From Acidimicrobiaceae bacterium (GTDB lineage: Bacteria > Actinomycetota > Acidimicrobiia > Acidimicrobiales > UBA8592): 7,941 nt of DNA. The stretch is taken from assembly GCA_002724825.1 (NCBI GenBank), contig PBPU01000056.1, positions 1 to 7,941 of the forward strand. Reading direction: 5' to 3'. The position numbers were made by a program, and so were the translations under genes. The notes under the pieces are model-generated. The model had not been told where the DNA came from and did no database searches. It worked only from the letters and a program-made list of their open reading frames with translations. Shown here one piece after another: positions 1-5,799 of the stretch (its first letter is position 1; every line of letters begins with the position of its first letter).

Positions 1-10
1 TGCATGTTCC

Positions 11-16
11 CATAAT
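11..16 (+). promoter_or_regulatory. Possible -10 box for the tRNA gene
   Basis: CATAAT differs from the TATAAT consensus at one base and lies 26 bases before the first base of the tRNA. That would give a transcript with a leader of about 20 bases for RNase P to remove. A second candidate, TAGTAT at 31-36, would start transcription almost at the mature 5' end. The matching -35 box for the first candidate lies outside the window, so the choice cannot be settled here. Confidence 0.3.
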
Positions 17-42
17 GCCCATTTGGTGGGTAGTATCCAGTC

Positions 43-115
<73 letters not shown>

Positions 116-129
116 CATTGATAAAATTC

Positions 130-945
130 CTATTGAAACGGCGTCTTCCCGCCATCTTTTCGAACATCGATTCCGGCTTGGAAAGCTTCAAATAATTTTG
201 TTGAGATTCCATTTAGCGCGGCATTTACTGCCATGCGCCTAGGTAAACGAACTTCTCGTTTGTTTTTCTGAACCGCTCGTAGAGTGTTTTTGGCGACCTT
301 TGTTGGATCGGCAACTGTCAAAAGCCTAAATTTTGTGAATCGATCGACACCTGATTTCATGAGAGGATTTTCTTCGATATCGTCCCACATCTTCGTATCG
401 ACTGGGCCGAGATGGAGAATGGTGACGTTCAATGGGGTGTAGCGGAGTTCCATGCGAAGTGACTCAGCGAACCTTGTGAGTCCTCCTTTGGATGAGGAAT
501 ATGCTGACATCGCTGGATTCCCTGTGGTTGCAGCGATGGATGACGTATAGACGAGATGCCCGCGCCCGCGATCAAGCATACGTGGAAGCAGGGCGGCGGT
601 AAGAACTTGCGGCGTTATTAAATTGATTCGGATAGTGTCTTCAATCTCTTCCTCCGTCAGGTCTTCAACTAATGTGCTCTTTTCTATCCCTGCGTTGTTA
701 ATAAAGATATCAATCGCTCCGATTTCGTTTTCTACTCGCTCAATGTATGTTCGGACGTCGTCGGGATCGTTAGCATCAAATGGGATAGCAACTCCTTCAA
801 TTTCCCGAGCCAGGGCCTCAAGGGGTTTCTGAGATCTCGCTGATACAACTACACGACTGCCAGCAGCCGCAAATTCTCTTGCTATTTCAGCTCCTATACC
901 TCTAGAAGATCCGGTCACTACGACATTTCGATCCTTTACGTTCAT
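130..945 (-). CDS. Short-chain dehydrogenase/reductase (SDR), NAD(P)-dependent
   Basis: This 271-residue protein has all the landmarks of a classical SDR: a cytoplasmic Rossmann-fold oxidoreductase acting on an alcohol/carbonyl substrate. The nucleotide loop TGSSRGIG is at residues 11-18 and the structural NNAG at 83-86. N108, Ser135/136, Y149 and K153 supply the catalytic tetrad, and the loop after strand six is LGPVDT (179-184). Arg37 just after the second strand, with no acidic residue at its end, favours NADP(H). The start is well supported by AGGGGG five bases upstream. The tail after residue 230 is basic and aromatic, with no clear membrane helix. The stop lies 14 bases from the convergent tRNA 3' end. 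The nitroreductase gene lies upstream on the same strand with a 72-base gap, so co-transcription is possible but not tight. The substrate cannot be read from sequence. Confidence 0.93.
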   Translation of the reverse strand: MNVKDRNVVVTGSSRGIGAEIAREFAAAGSRVVVSARSQKPLEALAREIEGVAIPFDANDPDDVRTYIERVENEIGAIDIFINNAGIEKSTLVEDLTEEEIEDTIRINLITPQVLTAALLPRMLDRGRGHLVYTSSIAATTGNPAMSAYSSSKGGLTRFAESLRMELRYTPLNVTILHLGPVDTKMWDDIEENPLMKSGVDRFTKFRLLTVADPTKVAKNTLRAVQKNKREVRLPRRMAVNAALNGISTKLFEAFQAGIDVRKDGGKTPFQ

Positions 946-950
946 CAGTG

Positions 951-956
951 CCCCCT
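951..956 (-). promoter_or_regulatory. Ribosome binding site of the first SDR gene
   Basis: On the minus strand AGGGGG precedes the ATG at 945 with a five-base spacer. This is a good Shine-Dalgarno match and fixes the start. Confidence 0.7.
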
Positions 957-1017
957 AAATAAAGAATGCTACAAGACTATGAGAAATTTCTTGCGAAACC
1001 CAGTTCGCCCACAGGCC

Positions 1018-1419
1018 TTAAGAAAGGATGATTAATGGAATAAGGCGATCAGTTTTACTTTGGTATTGCCCATAATTACTGAACTTTTCCGTAACCTCGT
1101 CCCATAGTTGTTCACGAACGTCAGCATCAACTACTTGGGCTATCATTTCTTTACTTCCTATTCGAGTCTCTACGATGACATTAGGGTTTGCGACCAGGTT
1201 CAAAAACCATTCAGGGTGAGTATCAGAACCGCCTTTTGAAGCTACTAATACTAAAGATTCGCCAATTTGGTGTGGGGACGTAAGCATCACGGAACGCGGG
1301 AGACCTGTTTTGCGCCCAGTCGTTGTGAGCTTTATTACGGGCATGCCAAACGCATCCCAACCTTTTCGACCTGCCGACAATTTAATGACCCCGCGGTGTA
1401 AACTATTGCTTAGCTTCAT
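1018..1419 (-). CDS. Deazaflavin (F420)-dependent nitroreductase family protein (Ddn/DUF385)
   Basis: This small protein of 133 residues from the chosen start matches the Ddn-like split beta-barrel family. In Actinobacteria these proteins use coenzyme F420H2 to reduce quinones, nitro compounds or enoyl bonds. Visible family signatures are TTTGRKTGLPRS near residues 32-43, an ASKGG segment followed by HPEWFLNLVANPNV about ten residues later, and a C-terminal YQSKTDRLIPLI. Length and motif order are normal for the family. A longer reading starts at a GTG at 1458, but it has no ribosome site. The ATG at 1417-1419 has GAGAA (complement of 1427-1431) seven bases upstream and gives the usual short N-terminus before the conserved helix, so I prefer it. 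The gene is divergent from the lipoprotein pair starting at 1516 and upstream of the SDR on its own strand. F420 use is inferred from the family; the substrate is unknown. Confidence 0.9.
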   Translation of the reverse strand: MKLSNSLHRGVIKLSAGRKGWDAFGMPVIKLTTTGRKTGLPRSVMLTSPHQIGESLVLVASKGGSDTHPEWFLNLVANPNVIVETRIGSKEMIAQVVDADVREQLWDEVTEKFSNYGQYQSKTDRLIPLIILS

Positions 1420-1515
1420 AAGTAAATTCTCGACAGGCACGCAATTACAATAGCGCACAGCCCAAACAACGCAATAGCTTGCTCAGCTTTCCATAGACTT
1501 TCCCAACTTATTAAC

Positions 1516-2196
1516 ATGCCTATGCAACAAAAACCCACTTCGAAGATCTACATTGTCCTTTGCTTAGCCCTAGGTGCAATTCTCCTATCATGTGGGGGTT
1601 CAGGTAGTGCTGTTGAGGTATATGGGGAAAATAGAACCCCAGAGAGCAACCCAGTTATCAAACAGACCGAAGTGATATCGAAAGCCTCGAAACCCCCTTT
1701 GCTTTCGGTTGTCGTTATTGGTGATTCTCTAACAGTCGGATCAGAGATGTATGGCGTTTCGTTAACCCGAAGCCTTCTCAACGCCGGAGTCTTAGATGTT
1801 GTCGTTTCAGCAGAAAACGGAAGAACTACGTCAGAAGGGGTTGATAAACTAGAAGACTCCATGGTCGTCGATGGAGCGGTAGTAATTGCACTGGGAACGA
1901 ACGATGTCGCCATGGCTAGCCCTGAGCTCTTCGCAACTCAGATCGATAGGGCTGTCGCAGCTGTTCCGGAAACAGTGAAGATATTTTGGTTGAACCTCTA
2001 TACCGATCAATGGATTTCCGATGATGCGTATAACGCAAAAATCATTGAAAAAGCTAGCGCTCATCCTAATCTCTCAGTTATGGATTTTGAGAGCTTTGCA
2101 TCGCCGACTTGGGTAGAAGAAGACGGGATACACCTCACTCCTGATGGCTATATCCAAAGAACACGGTTTATTCTTCAAGAGTTAGGGCTCAACTAA
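1516..2196 (+). CDS. Predicted lipoprotein, SGNH/GDSL-family hydrolase (esterase-like)
   Basis: The 226-residue product starts with a lipoprotein signal: a Lys-containing n-region, a hydrophobic core at residues 11-24 and the lipobox LLSC with Cys26 as lipidation site. About 35 low-complexity polar residues then lead to a compact SGNH hydrolase domain. The nucleophile block is IGDSLTVGS (Ser71), block II is ENGRTT (around 100-105), block III is GTND (127-130, Asn in the oxyanion hole), and the DxxH block is DGIH (Asp203, His206) followed by LTPDGY. All four SGNH blocks are therefore intact. It should act outside the membrane as an ester hydrolase, for example on O-acetyl groups of cell-wall glycans or on lipids. 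No strong Shine-Dalgarno sequence precedes the ATG; a second ATG two codons later would also work. Its stop overlaps the start of the next gene (TAATG), which implies translational coupling with the lytic-transglycosylase-like lipoprotein. Confidence 0.9.
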   Translation: MPMQQKPTSKIYIVLCLALGAILLSCGGSGSAVEVYGENRTPESNPVIKQTEVISKASKPPLLSVVVIGDSLTVGSEMYGVSLTRSLLNAGVLDVVVSAENGRTTSEGVDKLEDSMVVDGAVVIALGTNDVAMASPELFATQIDRAVAAVPETVKIFWLNLYTDQWISDDAYNAKIIEKASAHPNLSVMDFESFASPTWVEEDGIHLTPDGYIQRTRFILQELGLN

Positions 2197-2705
2197 TGCA
2201 ATTAAGAGGGAAAAGTCTTACCGCTCTCGTTGTACTTATCTTTCTGGCCGGATGCTCAGGATCATCTCAAGCAGTTTTCACCTCAGGACGGATAGTATCT
2301 CCGACTCCTGAACCGACCCCAACAACTATTCCGACTCCTGAACCGACCCCAACAACTATTCCTACTCCAACAGTCAGGCCAACGCCGACTATGTTAGAAG
2401 CGATTTACGAACCGGAAGTCGAACGGTGGCGCGCCACAGTCGTGGAAGCATTGCAAGAATATGGGTTAGAGGAGGAAGAGAGAACCTTTATGAGAGTACT
2501 CCGATGTGAAAGTTTTGGAGACCCAGATGCAAAGAATCCAGAGAGCGGGGCATCGGGCCTCATGCAGCACATTCCTTCGTACTGGCCAGATCGTGCCACT
2601 GCAGCAGGTTTTCATAAAGCTTCTCCTTTTGACCCGATAGCTAATATTTACGCATCAGTATGGCTCCTCGATGTTGGAGGGTGGTCACACTGGGAATGCT
2701 ACTAA
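2196..2705 (+). CDS. Predicted lipoprotein with Pro/Thr linker and lytic-transglycosylase-like domain
   Basis: The product is 169 residues. It begins with a signal peptide ending in lipobox LAGC (Cys20). A proline/threonine-rich linker at about 35-66 probably spans part of the cell wall. The C-terminal globular part (about 70-169) resembles SLT/lysozyme-like transglycosylases. It has a helix ending in LRCESFGDP with Glu105 as candidate catalytic acid, then SGASGLMQH (118-125) as in GLMQ motifs of family GH23-type enzymes, a W-P-x-R segment, FDPIANI (145-151) and the terminal GGWSHWECY. Cys104 and Cys168 could form a disulfide outside the membrane. Predicted role: cleavage of the MurNAc-GlcNAc bond in peptidoglycan. 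The domain is short compared with enteric SLTs but usual for small actinobacterial versions. ATG overlaps the TAA of the upstream SGNH gene by one base, so the two are likely made together. The exact 30-bp linker duplication is listed separately. Confidence 0.87.
   Translation: MQLRGKSLTALVVLIFLAGCSGSSQAVFTSGRIVSPTPEPTPTTIPTPEPTPTTIPTPTVRPTPTMLEAIYEPEVERWRATVVEALQEYGLEEEERTFMRVLRCESFGDPDAKNPESGASGLMQHIPSYWPDRATAAGFHKASPFDPIANIYASVWLLDVGGWSHWECY
2301..2360 (+). repeat. Perfect 30-bp tandem duplication in the lipoprotein linker
   Basis: Bases 2301-2330 and 2331-2360 are identical, beginning ccgactcctgaaccgacccc and ending aacaactatt. Each copy encodes ten residues (PTPEPTPTTI). A diverged partial third unit follows at 2361-2390 (PTPTVRPTPT). 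Frame is kept, so the repeat only lengthens the flexible linker. Exact identity including synonymous positions points to a recent slippage duplication. Confidence 0.97.
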
Positions 2706-2741
2706 ACTTCGATTGCAAAAATTTTTTTACAGTAACCTCGT

Positions 2742-2748
2742 AAGGAAG
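2742..2748 (+). promoter_or_regulatory. Ribosome binding site of the PhyH-type dioxygenase gene
   Basis: AAGGAAG lies six bases before the ATG at 2755. Together with the 49-base gap after the previous stop it supports this start and independent translation initiation. Confidence 0.7.
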
Positions 2749-2754
2749 AGTTAA

Positions 2755-3549
2755 ATGCTTAACGACTTTATCCATTTGCCAGCTTCAACGGTAGAAGAAT
2801 TTAACCGAAAGGGGCATGCGTGTATCCGCCGGCTTGCTACCCCTAAAGAAGTTTCATATTTTCGGCCAGCAATTGAAGAAACAGCACAAGAAGGGCGTTA
2901 CGACCATCGCCCTTTAGAAGAAAGAGACACCTACGGGAGGGCTTTTGTTCAAGTGCATAACTTGTGGCAGAGAAATGCGACGTGTAAGTCCTTTGTCTTC
3001 TCAAAGCGATTTGCGCAAGTAGCGGCCTCACTACTTGGCGTAGACAGAGTCAGACTTTACCATGATCAGTTTCTCCTCAAGGAACCCAACGGGGGTTACA
3101 CGCCGTGGCATCAAGACCAAACTTATTGGCCCCTTAAGAGCGGTAATACGGTGACAATGTGGATGCCGCTCGTTGAAATACCAGCTGAGGTAGGATCTAT
3201 GTATTTTGCTAGTGGGTCGCATAAAGTCGGCGATATTGACGCCGGAGTGATCTCAGATGAGTCGCATCAAAAAATAACACAATGGGTAAGTGAGAATTCC
3301 TTTCCTGAAGAAACTTATGGGCCTATGCAACCGGGTGACGCGACATTCCATGCAGGGTGGACTCTTCATCGGGCTGGGCCAAACACGTCGCTAGAAACTC
3401 GACCTGTCATGACTGTCATCTTTGTAGCAGATGGAACAGAAATCTTAGAACCGACTCCTCTGCAGGAGTTCGACCTCAAAATTTGGCTTGGGGGGCAGCT
3501 ACCCGGAGATCAAGTTGACAGTCCAATGAACCCTTTACTGTACCCCTAA
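2755..3549 (+). CDS. Phytanoyl-CoA dioxygenase (PhyH) family Fe(II)/2-oxoglutarate oxygenase
   Basis: The 264-residue protein is a full-length PhyH-type oxygenase, a soluble double-stranded beta-helix enzyme that hydroxylates (or halogenates, if the Asp is missing) small organic substrates using Fe(II), O2 and 2-oxoglutarate. The iron triad is visible: His119 and Asp121 in TPWHQDQTYWP, and His205 in WTLHRAGPN. Arg216 in ETRPVMTV is the expected 2-oxoglutarate carboxylate ligand. LYHDQFLLKEP (101-111), MWMPLVEIP (135-143) and MYFASGSH (149-156) are typical family strands. Because Asp121 is present, hydroxylase chemistry is expected. The AAGGAAG ribosome site sets the start. It is downstream of the lipoprotein pair on the same strand but separated by an A/T-rich gap, and its stop is 13 bases from the converging exonuclease gene. 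The substrate cannot be inferred; phytanoyl-CoA should not be assumed. Confidence 0.93.
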   Translation: MLNDFIHLPASTVEEFNRKGHACIRRLATPKEVSYFRPAIEETAQEGRYDHRPLEERDTYGRAFVQVHNLWQRNATCKSFVFSKRFAQVAASLLGVDRVRLYHDQFLLKEPNGGYTPWHQDQTYWPLKSGNTVTMWMPLVEIPAEVGSMYFASGSHKVGDIDAGVISDESHQKITQWVSENSFPEETYGPMQPGDATFHAGWTLHRAGPNTSLETRPVMTVIFVADGTEILEPTPLQEFDLKIWLGGQLPGDQVDSPMNPLLYP

Positions 3550-3562
3550 TATTTTTTTAAGT

Positions 3563-4192
3563 TCATATCTTTGGCCGATGAACTGGTGCACGCGATTCAA
3601 AGTCTTCATCAGGGCCAGAGAACGCGTTAAAACTTATCGAGCTACCAATAGTCTCTGTTACTGCAGCAACAATTTCAGCAACGGCTAGCGCATCATCCAA
3701 AGCTTGATGGGCATTGACGATTTCTACTCCGAACGCAGAAGCTACATCTATGAGTTTGCGTGAAGTGGGCACTGACGAAGCGAAATCAGCTGCCTTCATA
3801 GTATCCCAATGGGGAAATAAAGTTCCTTTGGGTAAAAGCTCAGCTCTTGACATTTCTGAACGAAGGAATCCAAGGTCGAAATTTGCGTTATGAGCGACTA
3901 GAACTCTGCCATCTAGAAGCGAAAATAATGTCCCTGCGATTTCGGCGAAACTTGGAGCGTCACGAATCCAGTCACGTTTAATTCCATGAATGTGAGTAGC
4001 TCCAAGTTCTACATCATCCCCAGGATTAATTAGGGAAGTCCAACTAGCACCAACCGTACCCCGTGTAACAGTTACTACTGCTACTTCTATTACTCTGTCT
4101 GTCTTCGGTGAAAAACCTGTAGTTTCAAAATCCAAACATGCAAATGAGGCTTTATTGAATGGGGCGTTCATAGGGTTTTCGCTATTGTTCAT
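3563..4192 (-). CDS. DnaQ-like DEDDh 3'-5' exonuclease
   Basis: This 209-residue protein carries the three exonuclease motifs of the DnaQ/epsilon superfamily. ExoI is LDFETTGF with Asp21 and Glu23. ExoII is HNANFDLGFL with Asp106. ExoIII is HQALDDA with His162 and Asp167 in the HxAxxD pattern. All four acidic metal ligands and the general-base His are present, so it should be an active metal-dependent 3'-5' DNA or RNA exonuclease. It could be a proofreading-type subunit or a stand-alone repair/turnover enzyme. THIHGIKRDWI (66-76) is the usual family segment between ExoI and ExoII. There is no BRCT, polymerase or UvrC-like extension; the last 25 residues are polar and probably disordered. The ATG overlaps the TGA of the upstream rhodanese gene as ATGA, which supports this start over a second ATG seven codons later and suggests coupled translation. 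Confidence 0.93.
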   Translation of the reverse strand: MNNSENPMNAPFNKASFACLDFETTGFSPKTDRVIEVAVVTVTRGTVGASWTSLINPGDDVELGATHIHGIKRDWIRDAPSFAEIAGTLFSLLDGRVLVAHNANFDLGFLRSEMSRAELLPKGTLFPHWDTMKAADFASSVPTSRKLIDVASAFGVEIVNAHQALDDALAVAEIVAAVTETIGSSISFNAFSGPDEDFESRAPVHRPKI

Positions 4193-4650
4193 CCAGTCCC
4201 GCTACTGGAAGGATCCATGGATGCAGCTATGTCTTGCTTCGTATTAAACCACTTACCTCCTGATGTGATCTCCTCCACGCTTTCTCCAGCATCGACCCAA
4301 CCTGTAAAACCTGGTTCAAGGTGGGCGATATTTTCGTAACCTAGCTCCTTCATTGTCTTTGCGGCTAAGGCAGACCTCCACCCGAGTGAGCAGAAAAGAA
4401 CATAGCGATTATCGGGTGAAAACTCTTCCTTATGGTAAGGGCTAGAAGAGTCAACCCACCATTCCAGCATCCCGCGTGGCGCAGAGATAGCACCAGGGAT
4501 ACTTCCCTGAAGTAGACGTTCTCGGAAATCTCGGACATCTATTAATGTTGAACAACCTTCATCAATTTCCTGTCTGACTTCCTCAACAGAAAGCTCCTCA
4601 ATCGCCGCTTTCGCCTCAGTCACCAAATTCTCAATACTTTTTCCCGTCAT
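4189..4650 (-). CDS. Rhodanese-domain protein (sulfurtransferase-like)
   Basis: From the ATG at 4648-4650 the product is 153 residues, a single rhodanese module. Numbered from that start, LIDVRD (36-41) is the N-terminal strand motif. A PGAISAPRGMLEWW segment follows, then the active loop CSLGWRS with Cys87 as persulfide-forming residue, and EPGFTGWVDAG (112-122) ends the domain. The six-residue loop CSLGWR is typical of sulfurtransferase rather than Cdc25-type phosphatase loops. PRGMLE(F/W)W followed by SPYH is characteristic of a bacterial subgroup of single-domain rhodaneses. A longer reading from a GTG at 4677 adds nine residues but has no ribosome site. The ATG start also lacks a strong one, so the start is moderately certain. 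It is the first gene of a two-gene minus-strand unit with the exonuclease (ATGA overlap) and is divergent from the SDR at 4769. Its sulfur acceptor is unknown. Confidence 0.9.
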   Translation of the reverse strand: MTGKSIENLVTEAKAAIEELSVEEVRQEIDEGCSTLIDVRDFRERLLQGSIPGAISAPRGMLEWWVDSSSPYHKEEFSPDNRYVLFCSLGWRSALAAKTMKELGYENIAHLEPGFTGWVDAGESVEEITSGGKWFNTKQDIAASMDPSSSGTG

Positions 4651-4728
4651 ATCTATACGGTACCTGAAGTCACCCACTAGCGAGGAGTCAGCAAAAAGGA
4701 TTTGGGTTTTTGATTTGGTTACGTGGTC

Positions 4729-4734
4729 TATAGT
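4729..4734 (+). promoter_or_regulatory. Possible -10 box for the RDH-like SDR gene
   Basis: TATAGT matches TATAAT at five of six positions. It would start transcription near 4741, giving a leader of about 28 bases containing the ribosome site. No convincing -35 hexamer sits 16-18 bases upstream (only T-rich GTTTTT), so the call rests on the -10 box alone. Confidence 0.3.
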
Positions 4735-4758
4735 CTGATGGCATTACAGAAAAATCCT

Positions 4759-4765
4759 GGAGGGG
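4759..4765 (+). promoter_or_regulatory. Strong ribosome binding site of the RDH-like SDR gene
   Basis: GGAGGGG lies immediately before the ATG at 4769, with the GGAGG core spaced five bases from it. It is the best Shine-Dalgarno match in the window and suggests high translation of this gene. Confidence 0.75.
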
Positions 4766-4768
4766 TAG

Positions 4769-5746
4769 ATGAAAACTTACGGAGCAGAAACAACGACCGA
4801 TGAAGTATTGGAAGGTGTCAATCTTCAAGGCCGACACTTCATGGTAACAGGCGCATCCAGCGGGCTTGGCGAAGAGACTGTTCGCGCCCTGAGTAACGCT
4901 GGGGCAACAGTAACGATGGTTGCTAGAAATTCGGACAAGCTTGATTCAGCTTCAGGTCGCATTAAGACATCGGTGCCAAATGCTGACCTCCAAAAAGGTT
5001 TAGTTGACCTTGCTGACCTATCAAGTATCCGAACGTACGCAGAAAATTTTCTGCAAGATCAGGCTCCAATTGACGTGCTCATAAATAATGCAGGAGTAAT
5101 GGCATGTCCCTTCATGACAACAAAAGATGGATTCGAAATGCAATTCGGCACGAATCATTTGGGACATTTTCTATTAACAAATCTGCTAATGCCAGCGATT
5201 CAATCAGGCCAAAACCCAAGGATTATTAATCTTTCTTCAGCGGGTCATACTCATGCAGATGTCAATCTGGACGATCCGAATTTTGAAACAAGTGAATACA
5301 ACGCGTGGGAGTCATACGGCCGAAGTAAAAGCGCTAATATCCATTTCACTCGTGAACTCGTCCGGCGCTATGGAGACAACCTTCAAAGCTTCGCTGTGCA
5401 CCCAGGCGTAATTCTCACTGAACTCGGGCGCCATTTAACACCAGAACTCATGGAGGAAATGGTTGAGCGTGTCAAAGCTCGGTCTACGTCATCCGCTGAA
5501 GCAAAAGAGACAGGAGGGCTACCTTTCAAATCTATGGAAGCCGGAGCTGCCACCCAGGTATGGGCCGCCACCACAGATGATCTTCAGGAAAGCAACGGGG
5601 CATATCTTGGCGACTGTAAAGTTGGCGTCGAAGGTGGTAATCCTAGTGAAAATGGTTATCTCCCTTACATTTACAACGAAGACACTGCAAAAGCTCTATG
5701 GTCTCTGAGCGAAAAAATGGTTCAACAGGAGTTTGCTGCAAATTGA
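4769..5746 (+). CDS. Short-chain dehydrogenase, retinol-dehydrogenase/WWOX-like
   Basis: The 325-residue protein belongs to the longer SDR subgroup that includes retinol dehydrogenases and WW-domain oxidoreductases. TGASSGLG (27-34) is the dinucleotide loop and Arg53 after strand two suggests NADP(H). A DLADLSS block (80-86) is typical of this subgroup. NNAG is at 106-109, followed by GVM and F-x-x-Q-F-G-T-N-H-L-G-H-F, the hallmark of RDH-like members (Asn129). The catalytic Ser is at 156/157, Tyr183 and Lys187 lie in SYGRSKSAN, and HPGVILTEL (211-219) follows. The C-terminal third contains GA-A-T-QVWAAT and GAYLGD, also common in this subgroup. The substrate is probably a hydrophobic alcohol, aldehyde or ketone. 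The next gene, a class V aminotransferase, starts 53 bases downstream in the same direction, so the two may be co-transcribed and could act on the same carbonyl/amine pool; this is inference. Confidence 0.94.
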   Translation: MKTYGAETTTDEVLEGVNLQGRHFMVTGASSGLGEETVRALSNAGATVTMVARNSDKLDSASGRIKTSVPNADLQKGLVDLADLSSIRTYAENFLQDQAPIDVLINNAGVMACPFMTTKDGFEMQFGTNHLGHFLLTNLLMPAIQSGQNPRIINLSSAGHTHADVNLDDPNFETSEYNAWESYGRSKSANIHFTRELVRRYGDNLQSFAVHPGVILTELGRHLTPELMEEMVERVKARSTSSAEAKETGGLPFKSMEAGAATQVWAATTDDLQESNGAYLGDCKVGVEGGNPSENGYLPYIYNEDTAKALWSLSEKMVQQEFAAN

Positions 5747-5799
5747 TTCGTTGAATGGCCACTGGACTAGTCTGGGAATAGATAAAGAAAAGAGTGAAT

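Noticed and set aside
993..1008. Small hairpin GCGAA-ACCCAG-TTCGC downstream of the nitroreductase gene, considered as a terminator
   Set aside because: The stem is only five pairs and is not followed by a T-run on the minus strand; the nearby AGAAATTTCT palindrome (982-991) is A/T-rich and weak.
1420..1458. Thirteen-residue N-terminal extension of the nitroreductase from a GTG
   Set aside because: No ribosome site before the GTG, and the extra residues (with two cysteines) are not typical of the family; the ATG at 1419 has GAGAA upstream.
1548..1913. A 121-codon minus-strand open frame inside the SGNH lipoprotein gene
   Set aside because: The product is Ser/Thr-rich with no domain, while the opposite strand encodes all SGNH blocks.
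2717..2728. A5T7 run after the lipoprotein pair, considered as a terminator
   Set aside because: No GC-rich stem precedes it, so it does not meet intrinsic terminator criteria; it may simply be an A/T-rich spacer.
3550..3562. T-run between the convergent dioxygenase and exonuclease genes, considered as a two-way terminator
   Set aside because: Thirteen bases with no flanking stem on either strand; transcripts must end by another mechanism or inside the neighbouring gene.
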